A stretch of 51,390 nt of DNA from an uncultured Collinsella sp. (GCA_934654765.1 CAKUGX010000002.1:1-51390); one strand, 5' to 3'; positions 16,956-25,761 are shown, numbered from the stretch's first letter. Program-made: numbers and translations. The notes: generated by a model not told the origin, from the sequence alone.

Positions 16956-17936
16956 TTGGATATTATCGAGCTTCTAAAGTCTGCCTTCATGGGCCTGGTC
17001 GAGGGCATCACCGAATGGCTGCCCGTTTCGTCGACGGGTCACATGATCTTGGTGGATGAGTTCGTCAAGATGAACGTGAGCGAGACGTTCTGGAACATGT
17101 TCCTGGTCGTGATTCAGCTCGGCGCCATTCTGGCCGTCTGCGTGCTGTTTTTCCACGAGCTCAACCCGTTCTCGCTCAGCAAGGGCAAGGAGGGCCGTCG
17201 CGACACCTGGGTGCTGTGGGGCAAGATTGTGCTCGGTTGCATTCCTGCGGCGGCGATCGGCCTGCCGCTCAACGACTGGATGGAGGAGCATTTCTACAAT
17301 GCTCCCGTCGTGGCGCTGGCGCTCATTGTGTACGGCGTGCTGTTTATCGTGATCGAGAACTGGCGCGCAAGCAAGCGCGAGGAAATGGCCGTTGCCGGTT
17401 CGTTTGGTTCGCGTGCTGTGGTGTCGGGTGGACGTCCCGCCGGTGCGCACTTTGCGGCGCCCGCCGCGGCTACCGCTGAGGATGAGGACGATGACGAGAA
17501 TCTGGACTTTGGTTCCATCGCCACGCTCGAGGATCTAAGCTGGAAGACTGCGCTGGGTATCGGCTGCTTCCAGGTGCTTTCGCTGGTGCCTGGTACGTCT
17601 CGCTCCGGTTCTACCATCATCGGCGGCCTGCTGCTGGGCTGCACGCGTTCGGTGGCGTCCAAGTTCACGTTCTTCCTGGCCATCCCTGTCATGTTTGGCG
17701 CGAGTGCGCTCAAGCTGGTCAAGTACTTCATCAAGGGCGGCACGTTCGGCACCAACGAGATCGCTATCTTGGGCGTGGGCTGCGTTGTTGCCTTTGTGGT
17801 TTCGCTCATCGCCATCAAGTGGCTCATGGGCTTCGTCCGCCGTCACGACTTTAAGTGCTTCGGTGTTTACCGCATCATCCTGGGCATCGTAGTGCTCGCA
17901 TACTTCTTCGTTCTGGAGCCCATGCTCGGCCTGTAA
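16956..17936 (+). CDS. uppP: Undecaprenyl-diphosphatase (UppP/BacA), TTG start
   Basis: UppP dephosphorylates undecaprenyl-PP to recycle the lipid carrier of peptidoglycan; its overproduction gives bacitracin resistance. The TTG at 16956 is chosen because GAGGGGG lies five nt upstream and the family begins just there (DIIELLKSAFMGLVEGITEW). Both catalytic motifs are present: EGITEWLPVSSTGH (15-28) and PGTSRSGSTIIGG. The protein is polytopic and 326 residues, about 50 longer than usual because of an Ala/Gly-then-acidic insert (~147-187, with TAEDEDDDENLDFG) in a loop. A terminator follows at 17981-18021. Confidence 0.96.
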   Translation: MDIIELLKSAFMGLVEGITEWLPVSSTGHMILVDEFVKMNVSETFWNMFLVVIQLGAILAVCVLFFHELNPFSLSKGKEGRRDTWVLWGKIVLGCIPAAAIGLPLNDWMEEHFYNAPVVALALIVYGVLFIVIENWRASKREEMAVAGSFGSRAVVSGGRPAGAHFAAPAAATAEDEDDDENLDFGSIATLEDLSWKTALGIGCFQVLSLVPGTSRSGSTIIGGLLLGCTRSVASKFTFFLAIPVMFGASALKLVKYFIKGGTFGTNEIAILGVGCVVAFVVSLIAIKWLMGFVRRHDFKCFGVYRIILGIVVLAYFFVLEPMLGL

Positions 17937-17980
17937 CTTAGTCGACGCTGCGCGGCGGCCAGGGCGACAACTTGTCATTC

Positions 17981-18021
17981 AAAGGGGGTGGCATGACCAA
18001 AAGGTCTATGCCGCCCCCTTT
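17981..18021 (+). terminator. uppP terminator
   Basis: AAAGGGGG.GGCAT and GACC pair with GGTC and ATGCC.CCCCCTTT around AAAA, with one bulge, giving a stem near 18 bp. It is followed by a short T-run. Confidence 0.88.
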
Positions 18022-18097
18022 TCATGCCAATTTGTTCGCTCTGACCGTCGCTCGCTGCTGCTGCCATGACATCGGCGGTTTCGTGATTGTCAATAGA

Positions 18098-18129
18098 TTG
18101 GTGCAAAGTAACCTGACCCCATTGCGCCA
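18098..18129 (+). repeat. GGTGCAAAGTAACCTG repeat, copy 1
   Basis: The 32 bases start TTGGTGCAAAGTAACCTG and end TTGCGCCA, so the ends are inverse copies (GGTGCAA / TTGCGCC). An inverted second copy is at 24477-24508. No coding role is seen. Confidence 0.7.
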
Positions 18130-18202
18130 AATCCGCTGGGGTGGGCCTGACGGTGACGAACGGAGTCGTGGTGTGATTTGCGTCGGTGTCCGCGCGGCTC
18201 GG

Positions 18203-18208
18203 TATACT
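18203..18208 (+). promoter_or_regulatory. -10 box for pcrA
   Basis: TATACT lies about 60 nt before the pcrA ATG, with a TTGCGT-like -35 at 18178-18183 at a rather long spacing of 19 bp. Confidence 0.45.
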
Positions 18209-18269
18209 GGTACGGCTCAAACTATGGCGCCGCCCGCAGGCGCGCCGTCCGTCAGATGAGGAGTCGCCC

Positions 18270-21170
18270 ATGACCCAGCCCTTGCCCTGGGAAAAGAATA
18301 CCGCCGCGCCCGTCCCGCCCGCGCCGGAGTCCGTGCCGCTCGATGCGTACACTGCTCCCGCCGCGCCGGAGCCCGAGCTCGTTCCGCTCGACATCTACGA
18401 CGCCCCGGCTCCCGCGCCCAAGCCCGCCAAGCCGCTCGTCGATATCGATAGCCTCAATCCCGCCCAGCGCGAGGCGGTCCTGACCACCGAGGGCCCGCTG
18501 CTGGTCCTTGCCGGCGCCGGCTCGGGCAAGACCCGCGTCTTGACCTTCCGCATCGCCCATATGCTCGGCGACCTGGGCGTTAAGCCCTGGCAGGTCCTGG
18601 CCATCACGTTTACCAACAAGGCCGCGGCCGAGATGCGTGAGCGTCTGGCGGCGCTCATCCCCAGCGGCACCCGCGGCATGTGGGTGTGCACCTTCCACGC
18701 CATGTGCGTGCGCATGCTGCGTGAGGACGCCGACCTGCTGGGCTACACCGGCCAGTTCACCATCTACGATGACGATGATTCCAAGCGCATGGTGCGCGAC
18801 ATTATGCAGGCGCTCGGCATCGAGCAAAAGCAGTTCCCCATCAACATGATCCGCAGCAAGATCAGCTCGGCCAAAAACGCCATGATCGGGCCCGAGGACA
18901 TGCTCAAATCCGCCGACAGCCCCAACGACAAAAAGGCCGCGCAGGTTTACTTGGAGTTGGAGCGCCGCCTGCGCGCCGCCAACGCCATGGACTTCGACGA
19001 CCTGCTCGTGCGCACGCTCGAGCTGCTGCGCACCCGCCCCGAGGTGCTCGACAAGTACCAGGAGCGCTTCCGCTACATTAGCGTCGACGAGTATCAGGAC
19101 ACCAACCACGTCCAGTACGAGATCGCCAACCTGCTGGCCGCCAAGTACCAAAACCTCATGGTCGTGGGCGACGACGACCAGTCCATTTACAGCTGGCGCG
19201 GTGCCGACATCACCAACATCCTGGACTTCGAGAAGGACTTTAAAAACTGCAAGACCGTCAAACTGGAGCAGAACTACCGCTCCACGGGTCATATCCTGAG
19301 CGCCGCCAACGCCGTGGTGCGCCACAACTCGCAGCGCAAGGACAAACGCCTGTTTACGGCCGAGGGCGACGGCGAGAAGATCCAGGCCTTCCAGGCGAGC
19401 GATGAGCGCGACGAGGGTCGCTGGATTGCCGGCGAGATCGAAAAGCTGCACTCCAAGGGTACGAGCTACGACGACATCGCCGTCTTCTACCGCACCAACG
19501 CCCAGTCTCGTATCCTCGAAGATATGTTCCTGCGCGCGGGCGTGCCCTACAAGATTGTGGGCGGCACGCGATTCTTTGACCGTGCCGAGATCCGCGACGT
19601 CATGGCCTACCTCAAGATGATCGTGAACCCGGCCGACGAGATGAGCGTCAAGCGCGTCATCAACACGCCGCGCCGCGGCATCGGCTCCACCTCGATCCAA
19701 AAGATCGAGCAGCTGGCGCGCGACAACCGCTGCTCGTTCTTCCAGGCCTGCGAGATCGCAACAGCCGAGACGGGCATGTTTAGCGCCAAGGTGCGCAACG
19801 GCCTGTCGAGTTTTGTGGCGCTGGTGCGCGAGGGCCGTCGCATGGACGGCGAGCTCAAGGATGTCGTCGAGATGATTGTCGACAAGACGGGCCTGCTGCA
19901 GGCGTTTCGCGCCGAGGGCACCATGGAGTCCGAGAGCCGCGCCGAGAACATCCAGGAATTCCTGGGCGTCGCCGCCGAATTTGAGGAGACGCACGAGGAT
20001 ATCGAGGGTACGCTCGAGAGCTTGGAAGAGTTGCGCGCGGCCGGTGTTGCCGACGTGCCTGCCGGCGCCGAGTCCGAGCCCGTCGTGGTGAGTGCGCCCG
20101 CGCCCGAGCCGGGACCGTCCGCTCCGGCATCCTCGTTTGAGGCACTTGTCGGCGCTCGTGACGCCGCGGGCTCCAATCCACTCGATAGCCTAGCCGCCCC
20201 GGCGCTCTCGCCGCAGGATGCCTTGGCCGCCGCCATCGCGGGCAACACATATGCCGTGCCAACAGAGCTACCGGCGGGCGCCGTGCATGCCGACGAGATC
20301 GAGCGCACCTACGGTCCGCTCACCTGTAAGGCGCTGCCGGCACTCATGGAGTGGCTGGCCCTGCGCTCCGACTTGGATTCCCTGGCCGGCGAGACGCATG
20401 CCATCACTATGATGACCATCCACTCCGCCAAGGGCCTGGAGTTCCCGGCGGTGTTCGTGGCCGGCATGGAGGAGGGTATCTTCCCGCACGTGCACGACTT
20501 TGGCGGCAGCGATGACCCGGGCAAGCTCGAGGAGGAGCGTCGCCTGGCCTACGTTGCCATCACGCGTGCCCGTAAGCGCCTGTTCCTGACCTATGCGGCC
20601 ACGCGTCGCACCTACGGCTCGACCTCTGCCAACCCGCGCTCTCGCTTCCTCAACGAGATTCCGTTTGAGGATATCGAGTTTAGCGGTATCGGTTCTGCCG
20701 GTTTTGAGGGCACGGGCTGGGAGAAGCGCGGCGACCGTCACGGCACCTTTGGCTCGGGCATGGGCTCGGATATGTATGGCGGCAAGGTGTTCGGTTCGCA
20801 TACGCGCTCGACCGGCGGCTCCGGATCGCGCGGCGGATCGAGCTTCGACGATTTCTTTGGTGGCAGCACCTATGGCACCGAGCGCCATCGCGGGGTTTCG
20901 CCCGACGCCGGCCGTGTTGCCTCGACCTTTGGGTCGGGCGCGCCGCGCGCCAAGAAGCCGTCGTCCAAGGTGTCGCCGACGGTGGAGCGCAAGGTCGACC
21001 GCGCGAGCGCATCGCAGGACTTTGCCGCGGGCGATACCGTGAGCCACAAGACCTTTGGCACGGGTACCGTGATCTCGGTCGTCGGAGACATGATCGAGGT
21101 CCAATTCGAAAAGACCGGCCAGACCAAAAAGCTGATGAAAGGTTTTGCACCGATCGTCAAGCTGTCGTGA
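18270..21170 (+). CDS. pcrA: ATP-dependent DNA helicase PcrA/UvrD
   Basis: This superfamily 1A 3'-5' helicase acts in repair and replication. The ATG at 18270 has GAGGAG upstream. Of 966 residues, the first ~55 are a Pro/Ala-rich extension; Walker A (AGAGSGKT) is at 81-88, then TFTNKAAAEMRERL, DEYQDTN, GDDDQSIYSWRGAD, LEQNYRST, TIHSAKGLEFPAVFVAGMEE and AYVAITRARKRL. An insert of ~80 Ala/Pro/Glu-rich residues (~593-673) interrupts domain 2B. The C-terminus has a Ser/Gly linker and a Tudor-like RNA-polymerase-binding module (VSHKTFGTGTVISVVGDM). The insert is unusual. Confidence 0.97.
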   Translation: MTQPLPWEKNTAAPVPPAPESVPLDAYTAPAAPEPELVPLDIYDAPAPAPKPAKPLVDIDSLNPAQREAVLTTEGPLLVLAGAGSGKTRVLTFRIAHMLGDLGVKPWQVLAITFTNKAAAEMRERLAALIPSGTRGMWVCTFHAMCVRMLREDADLLGYTGQFTIYDDDDSKRMVRDIMQALGIEQKQFPINMIRSKISSAKNAMIGPEDMLKSADSPNDKKAAQVYLELERRLRAANAMDFDDLLVRTLELLRTRPEVLDKYQERFRYISVDEYQDTNHVQYEIANLLAAKYQNLMVVGDDDQSIYSWRGADITNILDFEKDFKNCKTVKLEQNYRSTGHILSAANAVVRHNSQRKDKRLFTAEGDGEKIQAFQASDERDEGRWIAGEIEKLHSKGTSYDDIAVFYRTNAQSRILEDMFLRAGVPYKIVGGTRFFDRAEIRDVMAYLKMIVNPADEMSVKRVINTPRRGIGSTSIQKIEQLARDNRCSFFQACEIATAETGMFSAKVRNGLSSFVALVREGRRMDGELKDVVEMIVDKTGLLQAFRAEGTMESESRAENIQEFLGVAAEFEETHEDIEGTLESLEELRAAGVADVPAGAESEPVVVSAPAPEPGPSAPASSFEALVGARDAAGSNPLDSLAAPALSPQDALAAAIAGNTYAVPTELPAGAVHADEIERTYGPLTCKALPALMEWLALRSDLDSLAGETHAITMMTIHSAKGLEFPAVFVAGMEEGIFPHVHDFGGSDDPGKLEEERRLAYVAITRARKRLFLTYAATRRTYGSTSANPRSRFLNEIPFEDIEFSGIGSAGFEGTGWEKRGDRHGTFGSGMGSDMYGGKVFGSHTRSTGGSGSRGGSSFDDFFGGSTYGTERHRGVSPDAGRVASTFGSGAPRAKKPSSKVSPTVERKVDRASASQDFAAGDTVSHKTFGTGTVISVVGDMIEVQFEKTGQTKKLMKGFAPIVKLS

Positions 21171-21177
21171 TCCCGGC

Positions 21178-21307
21178 GGACCTGGGCGGGCGTATAGGGC
21201 AACATCGCCTGCTCGGACAGTCCTGCGCAAGACGGAGAGCACATTAAGTGCTCTCCTTTGCGTGCGGAACTCGCGACCGATGTTGCCCTATACGCCCGCC
21301 CGGGTCC
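21178..21307. repeat. 130-nt nested inverted repeat after pcrA
   Basis: Outer 30-bp arms (21178-21207 and 21278-21307) are inverse copies with one mismatch, which becomes G-U in RNA; both carry GGGCGTATAGGGCAACATCG or its inverse. Inside is a 9-bp stem GGAGAGCAC/GTGCTCTCC with loop ATTAA (21234-21256), a likely terminator for pcrA. Confidence 0.82.
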
Positions 21308-21397
21308 TTGGGTAACGTTGCAGGACGAACGTTGCTTTGCTCGTTCGCTTTTTGATCTGGAGAGCCGGGTGGGCTGATAGAAAAATAGATGTGAGTA

Positions 21398-21429
21398 GGG
21401 GCTCCTCCGTTGATGAACGGGGGAGCCCC
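21398..21429. terminator. Terminator between pcrA and manA
   Basis: A 14-bp stem GGGGCTCCTCCGTT / AACGGGGGAGCCCC (one T-G pair) closes on GATG. It lies between convergent genes and is followed by TTGTTGCGTTT rightward. Confidence 0.82.
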
Positions 21430-21456
21430 TTGTTGCGTTTTGGTTGTCGTTGTGAC

Positions 21457-22389
21457 CTACAGGTGGCTGATGATCAGTTCCATCTTGCCTTCGAGCTCAA
21501 TCTTTTCCACGGTGCTCGGGGCCAGCAGGTGGCTGCCCTTGTGGACGGGGTCGCCGCAGACGGTGCCTTCGCCGTCGATGACCGACAGGCACATGAAGGG
21601 CCAGCGCTGGTCGAGGGTCTTGCTGCCGTCGACGCGCACGCGATCGACGGTGTAGCAGGGGTTGGACTCGAGCTCGGTCACGCCATCGACCTCGGGCGCG
21701 GTCACCGTGCCGTCGGTCGGAGCCTGCGCGTTAAAGTTGATGCAATCGAGGCTCTGCTCAATGTGCAGCGGGCGCAGCTTGCCGTCGGTGCCGGGGCGGT
21801 CGTAGTCGTACAGGCGATACGTCACGTCGCTCGACTGCTGCGTCTCTAAAATGAGCGTGCCGGTCTTGATGGCGTGCACGGTACCGGAATCAATCTGGAA
21901 AAAGTCACCCTTGTGAATCGGCAGCACGTTGAGCATGTCGTCCCAGCGGCCGTCTTCGATCATCTGTGCGGCCTCGGCACGATCCTTGGCGCGCTGACCG
22001 ACGATAATCGTGGCGCCGGGCTCGCAGTCCAGCACGTACCAGCACTCGGTCTTGCCCAGGCTACCGTTCTCATGCTCGGCGGCGTACTCGTCGTCAGGGT
22101 GAATCTGGATCGAAAGGTCGTCCTTGGCGTCCAGGATCTTAATGAGCAGCGGAAACTCCTTGCCCTCGCAGTTGCCAAAGAGCTCGCGGTGCTCAGCCCA
22201 CAGCCACGACAGCGTGTGGCCGGCGTACGGTCCCTCGGCAATTTGGCAGTCGCCGTTGGGATGGGCCGAGATGGCCCAGCACTCACCGATGGGACCCTCG
22301 GGAATGTCGTAGCCAAACACGGTCTCCAGCTGGCGGCCGCCCCAGATCTTCTCGTGGAAGATCGGCGTGAGTTTAATCAAATCGGACAT
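21457..22389 (-). CDS. manA: Mannose-6-phosphate isomerase, class I
   Basis: ManA interconverts mannose-6-P and fructose-6-P using zinc. The start ATG (22389) lies seven nt after GGGAG; an ATG two codons earlier is too close. The 310-residue, cupin-type protein has its zinc ligands in LSIQIHPDDEY (Gln95, His97), KTECWY (Glu115) and GTVHAI, as in the short Bacillus type. It lies 72 nt downstream of the GntR/HutC regulator on the same strand and divergent from a glucokinase, so it belongs to a hexose-handling cluster. Confidence 0.96.
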   Translation of the reverse strand: MSDLIKLTPIFHEKIWGGRQLETVFGYDIPEGPIGECWAISAHPNGDCQIAEGPYAGHTLSWLWAEHRELFGNCEGKEFPLLIKILDAKDDLSIQIHPDDEYAAEHENGSLGKTECWYVLDCEPGATIIVGQRAKDRAEAAQMIEDGRWDDMLNVLPIHKGDFFQIDSGTVHAIKTGTLILETQQSSDVTYRLYDYDRPGTDGKLRPLHIEQSLDCINFNAQAPTDGTVTAPEVDGVTELESNPCYTVDRVRVDGSKTLDQRWPFMCLSVIDGEGTVCGDPVHKGSHLLAPSTVEKIELEGKMELIISHL

Positions 22390-22461
22390 GTGCATACTCC
22401 CATAAGGTTGTGCGGGTGCCGCGTAAGACAGCTCAAAACGAGCACCCACCGGATTACAAAA

Positions 22462-23181
22462 CTAGGCCAGCGTTACGTTGTGCAGCTCAAAGCGGTCGCC
22501 GACGTTGCGCGAAATCGAGTACTCAAAGGCGTTGCCGCTATCCAAAAAGCCAATCTGGTTGAGCTCGAGCAGAGGGGCGCCGGGCTTGGCGTCCAGGCGC
22601 TCAGCTTCTTCCTCGGTTGCCGCCACGGCGCGGATGGTGCGGTGGAAGCTCGAAATCTTCAACCCGCATTGCTTGCGGATAAAGCTATAGACCGATCCGT
22701 ACAGGTCCTTCTTTTTAAGGCCCGGTATCAGCTCGAGAGGCATGTAGGTGTACTCGATGACGATGGGCTTCTCGTCGACCTGGCGCACGCGCACGATGTG
22801 ATAGGCAAAGTCGTCTTCGGCCATTCCCAGCTGGGTCGCAACCTCTGCCGGCGGATTGACGATCGAGAAATCGTAGACCACCGAGGTCACTTTCTCCCCG
22901 CGATGCTCGTACGAAAAGCCTTGGGCACGGTCGTTCTTGCCTTGGAAAAACACCTGGCCGGGAAGCCCCGCCGTGTCCTTGACGTAGGTGCCCGATCCGC
23001 GCCGGCTGGTAATAAGGCCTTCCTCGGTGATCTGCTCAATCGCGCGCTTGACGGTGATCTTGGAAACGCTATACAGCTCGCAAAACTCTACGACGGTGGG
23101 CAGTTTGTCGCCCGGCTTAAGGGAGCCGTCCTCGATGCTTCGACGGATATCTGCAGCTATCGCCTCGTATTTGGGAATCAT
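22462..23181 (-). CDS. GntR/HutC family transcriptional regulator
   Basis: The 239-residue protein has a winged HTH (KYEAIAADIRRSIEDG...LPTVVEFCELYSVSKITVKRAI) and a UTRA ligand-binding domain (GFSYEHRGEKVTSVVYDF to the end). Regulators of this class, such as NagR, DasR and TreR, are released by phosphosugars. AAAGGAGG precedes the ATG. Its neighbours (manA, ROK kinase) point to a hexose or amino-sugar phosphate ligand. Candidate boxes of the TGGT-N4-ACCA type lie far away at 50341-50383; no copy is visible at its own promoter. Confidence 0.93.
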   Translation of the reverse strand: MIPKYEAIAADIRRSIEDGSLKPGDKLPTVVEFCELYSVSKITVKRAIEQITEEGLITSRRGSGTYVKDTAGLPGQVFFQGKNDRAQGFSYEHRGEKVTSVVYDFSIVNPPAEVATQLGMAEDDFAYHIVRVRQVDEKPIVIEYTYMPLELIPGLKKKDLYGSVYSFIRKQCGLKISSFHRTIRAVAATEEEAERLDAKPGAPLLELNQIGFLDSGNAFEYSISRNVGDRFELHNVTLA

Positions 23182-23521
23182 GGAACCTCCTTTCCGGCTT
23201 GATTGAGTACAGAAGAAAGTATAGTCAACACCTAAGCATCCCTATTGCGTTTTTGAAAAGTTCGAGAAAGGTTTAATTAAAAAACGCTTCTCTTTAAAAA
23301 CTAGAGCGCTCTAAATGAATATGCATTCGAATAATGGTGTATTGAGCAAATTGATCGACTCGAGGATGGGGTTGAGCCGTTTTACCGCCCAACGAGCCAA
23401 ATTCCATGCCCTGCGTTTTCACAGGTAAAACCTGCCAAAACAAACCTGTCCCTTTTTGGCAGGTTTTTGTCTTGGGAGCGGTACCATACAGGCAATGTTT
23501 AAACGAGAAAGGTGGGCTCCC
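23182..23521. promoter_or_regulatory. Divergent control region between gntR and glk
   Basis: A minus-strand TATACT (23218-23223) may be the gntR -10. The A/T-rich middle holds a 12-bp perfect palindrome TAGAGCGCTCTA (23302-23313) with the central CG of LacI-type operators, plus AAAACGCTTC (23281 onward), also seen before the PTS gene. A terminator-like hairpin at 23427-23467 is described separately. Confidence 0.5.
23427..23467 (+). terminator. Hairpin terminator in the glk leader (possible attenuator)
   Basis: AAAACCTGCCAAAA pairs perfectly with TTTTGGCAGGTTTT (14 bp), followed by a T and GTC. No rightward gene lies upstream, so it would stop glk transcripts or end a short unseen RNA. ACAGGT (23421-23426) can instead pair with ACCTGT (23444-23449), which competes with the stem. 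Confidence 0.65.
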
Positions 23522-24475
23522 ATGGAACCTAAGCAGTATTACATCGGCATTGACGTCGGCGGCACTTCGGTTAAGGAGGGCCTGTTCGACGAGGACGGCA
23601 ACCTGCTGGCCAAGGCCAGCGTGCCCACGCCTCCCATCGTTGACGCCGCGGGCTTTGCCGCGGTGACCGAGGCTATCGACCAGGTGGTCGCCAAGGCCCA
23701 GATTCCGCGCGCCTTTGTGGCGGGTATTGGCCTGGCCGTTCCGTGCCCCATCCCGGCATCGGGCGATGCCAAGGTCAAGGCCAACATTGCCATTAACCTG
23801 CCCGAGCTAAGAGTCGCCATTCAGGAGCACTGCCCCGACGCGGTTGTTAAATACGAGAACGATGCCAACGCCGCTGCCATGGGCGAGGCTTGGCTCGGCT
23901 CCGCCAAGGGCGTGCAAAACGTGGTGATGGTCACCATTGGTACCGGCGTGGGTGGCGGCGTTATCGTCAACGGCGACGTGGTGTCGGGCGTTGTGGGTGC
24001 CGGCGGCGAGATTGGCCACATGTGCCTGAACCCGGCCGAGGAGCGCACCTGCGGCTGTGGCGGCCATGGCCATCTGGAGCAGTATTCCAGCGCCACCGGC
24101 GTGGTGAGTAACTACCTTGCCGAGTGCAAGAAGGCGGGCGTCGAGCCCATCGAGCTCACCGGGCCCTCCGATTCCAAGGACGTGTTCCAGGCCTGCCGCG
24201 AGGGTGACAAGCTCGCGCTGGCAGCTGCCGATACAATGGCCGACTATCTCGGCCGCGCCCTGGCGCTTATTGCCAACGTGGTCGATCCCGAGATGTTCCT
24301 GATCGGCGGCGGTGCTTCCGCTTCGGCCGATGTCTACCTCGACAAGGTCCGCGAGCACTTTAAGCAGTACGCGCTCTCCGCCTCGCGCGAGACGCCCATC
24401 AAGGTCGCTTCGCTCGGAAACGACGCCGGCATCATCGGTGCCGCCTACGTAGCCCTGCGCGCCGCCGGTAAATAG
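23522..24475 (+). CDS. glk: ROK family sugar kinase (glucokinase)
   Basis: The ATG at 23522 follows GAAAGG. The 317-residue protein has the ATP site of ROK kinases (IGIDVGGTSVKEGLF), the sugar-binding segment (ENDANAAAMGEAWLGSAKG), GTGVGGGVIVNGDVVSG and the zinc motif CGCGGHGHLEQY, followed by a C-terminal IGGGASASADVYLD. These identify an active sugar kinase rather than a NagC/XylR-type regulator, since no HTH is present. Glucose is the most common substrate; N-acetylglucosamine or mannose remain possible. Divergent from gntR-manA. Confidence 0.92.
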   Translation: MEPKQYYIGIDVGGTSVKEGLFDEDGNLLAKASVPTPPIVDAAGFAAVTEAIDQVVAKAQIPRAFVAGIGLAVPCPIPASGDAKVKANIAINLPELRVAIQEHCPDAVVKYENDANAAAMGEAWLGSAKGVQNVVMVTIGTGVGGGVIVNGDVVSGVVGAGGEIGHMCLNPAEERTCGCGGHGHLEQYSSATGVVSNYLAECKKAGVEPIELTGPSDSKDVFQACREGDKLALAAADTMADYLGRALALIANVVDPEMFLIGGGASASADVYLDKVREHFKQYALSASRETPIKVASLGNDAGIIGAAYVALRAAGK

Positions 24476-24476
24476 C

Positions 24477-24508
24477 TGGTGCAAGGGGGCCAGGTTACTT
24501 TGCACCAA
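24477..24508 (-). repeat. GGTGCAAAGTAACCTG repeat, copy 2
   Basis: This inverse copy of 18098-18129 begins two bases after the glk stop; the minus strand starts TTGGTGCAAAGTAACCTG. A third partial (TGGTGCAAAAGGGACAG) follows at ~24511. Confidence 0.7.
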
Positions 24509-24641
24509 CATGGTGCAAAAGGGACAGCCTTGGCCTCCATGCCTGCCCCAAAATATGCCGTGCCCCTTCCGTCTGCGAAGGCTCGGCATCGGCGTGCTAC
24601 CATAGCTACGTCCAAGTACACATATCAAGTGGAGGTTATCC

Positions 24642-25565
24642 ATGGCAAACGTTCTTGTCTTTGGTCACCAGAACCCCGATAACGACGCTATCATGAGCGC
24701 CGTCGTCCTGTCCCAGCTGCTCAACCAGGTTGAGTATGCCGGCAACACCTACGAGGCCTGCGCCCTTGGTCAGCTTCCGGCAGAGTCCGCCAAGCTGCTT
24801 GCCGACGCCGGCATTGCCGAGCCCCGCGTGATCGAGTCCGTCGAGGCCGGTCAGCTCGTCGTTCTCACCGACCACAACGAGTCTGCCCAGTCCGTCGCCG
24901 GCCTTAAGGACGCCACGGTCTTTGGCGTTGTCGACCATCACCGCATCGGCGACTTCGAGACCGCCGGCCCGCTGCACTACATCTGCCTGCCTTGGGGCTC
25001 CAGCTGCACCATCGTCACCAAGCTCGCCGGCGTGCTCGGCGTTGAGCTTTCCGACGTCCAGGCTAAGCTGCTGCTCTCGGCCATGATGACCGACACGCTC
25101 ATGCTCAAGAGCCCCACCACCACCGATGTCGACCGTGCCGTCGCCGCCAAGCTCGGCGAGCAGGTGGGCGTCGACCCGGTCAAGTTTGGCATGGAGGTCT
25201 TCCTCACCCGTCCGTCCGGCTCCTTCACTGCAGCCGAGATGGTCGGCAACGACATCAAGATGTTCGAGCCCGCTGGCAAGAAGCTGCTCATCGGCCAGTA
25301 CGAGACCGTCGACAAGACCCGTGCACTCGGCATGATCGACGAGATTCGCGAGGCCATGCGCGCCTACGCCGCCGAGAAGGGTGCCGACGGCATCGTCCTG
25401 TGCATCACCGACATCATGGAGGAGGGCTCGCAGGTCCTGCTCGAGGGCGAGACCGAGGCTGCTCAGAAGGGCCTGGGTATTGCCGACGAGCACGACGGCG
25501 TCTGGATGCCGGGCGTCCTCTCCCGCAAAAAGCAGGTCGCTGCCCCCATCATGGCCGCCTGCTAG
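24642..25565 (+). CDS. ppaC: Manganese-dependent inorganic pyrophosphatase
   Basis: This family II enzyme splits pyrophosphate in the cytoplasm. The 307-residue DHH-family protein has VFGHQNPDNDAIMSA at the start, a metal-binding FGVVDHHRIGDF, the substrate loop SSCTIVTKL and the C-terminal DHHA2 part with VWMPGVLSRKKQVAAPI. The length is typical of the CBS-less type. GGAGG precedes the ATG. The gene stands alone between glk and nhaA, and a terminator follows. Confidence 0.97.
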   Translation: MANVLVFGHQNPDNDAIMSAVVLSQLLNQVEYAGNTYEACALGQLPAESAKLLADAGIAEPRVIESVEAGQLVVLTDHNESAQSVAGLKDATVFGVVDHHRIGDFETAGPLHYICLPWGSSCTIVTKLAGVLGVELSDVQAKLLLSAMMTDTLMLKSPTTTDVDRAVAAKLGEQVGVDPVKFGMEVFLTRPSGSFTAAEMVGNDIKMFEPAGKKLLIGQYETVDKTRALGMIDEIREAMRAYAAEKGADGIVLCITDIMEEGSQVLLEGETEAAQKGLGIADEHDGVWMPGVLSRKKQVAAPIMAAC

Positions 25566-25584
25566 GTTTAGTTGACCGAACGCC

Positions 25585-25624
25585 ACGACCGGATCGCGGA
25601 CGCCCCGCGCTCCGGTCGTTTTTT
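25585..25624 (+). terminator. ppaC terminator
   Basis: ACGACCGGA / TCCGGTCGT with an inner CGCGG/CCGCG stem, followed by six T. A classic Rho-independent signal. Confidence 0.92.
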
Positions 25625-25761
25625 GTGCACGGCGCCGCGTCGTCTCTTGGGCAGGCGCGCCCGTGCCGTTGAGCAAATAATGTTCAACCTGTGGTTCCGC
25701 TTTTCGGCCACGCCTGCGTGCTTGTCGTGCAGGGTAGGCTAGATGCAAGCGTAATACGTTA

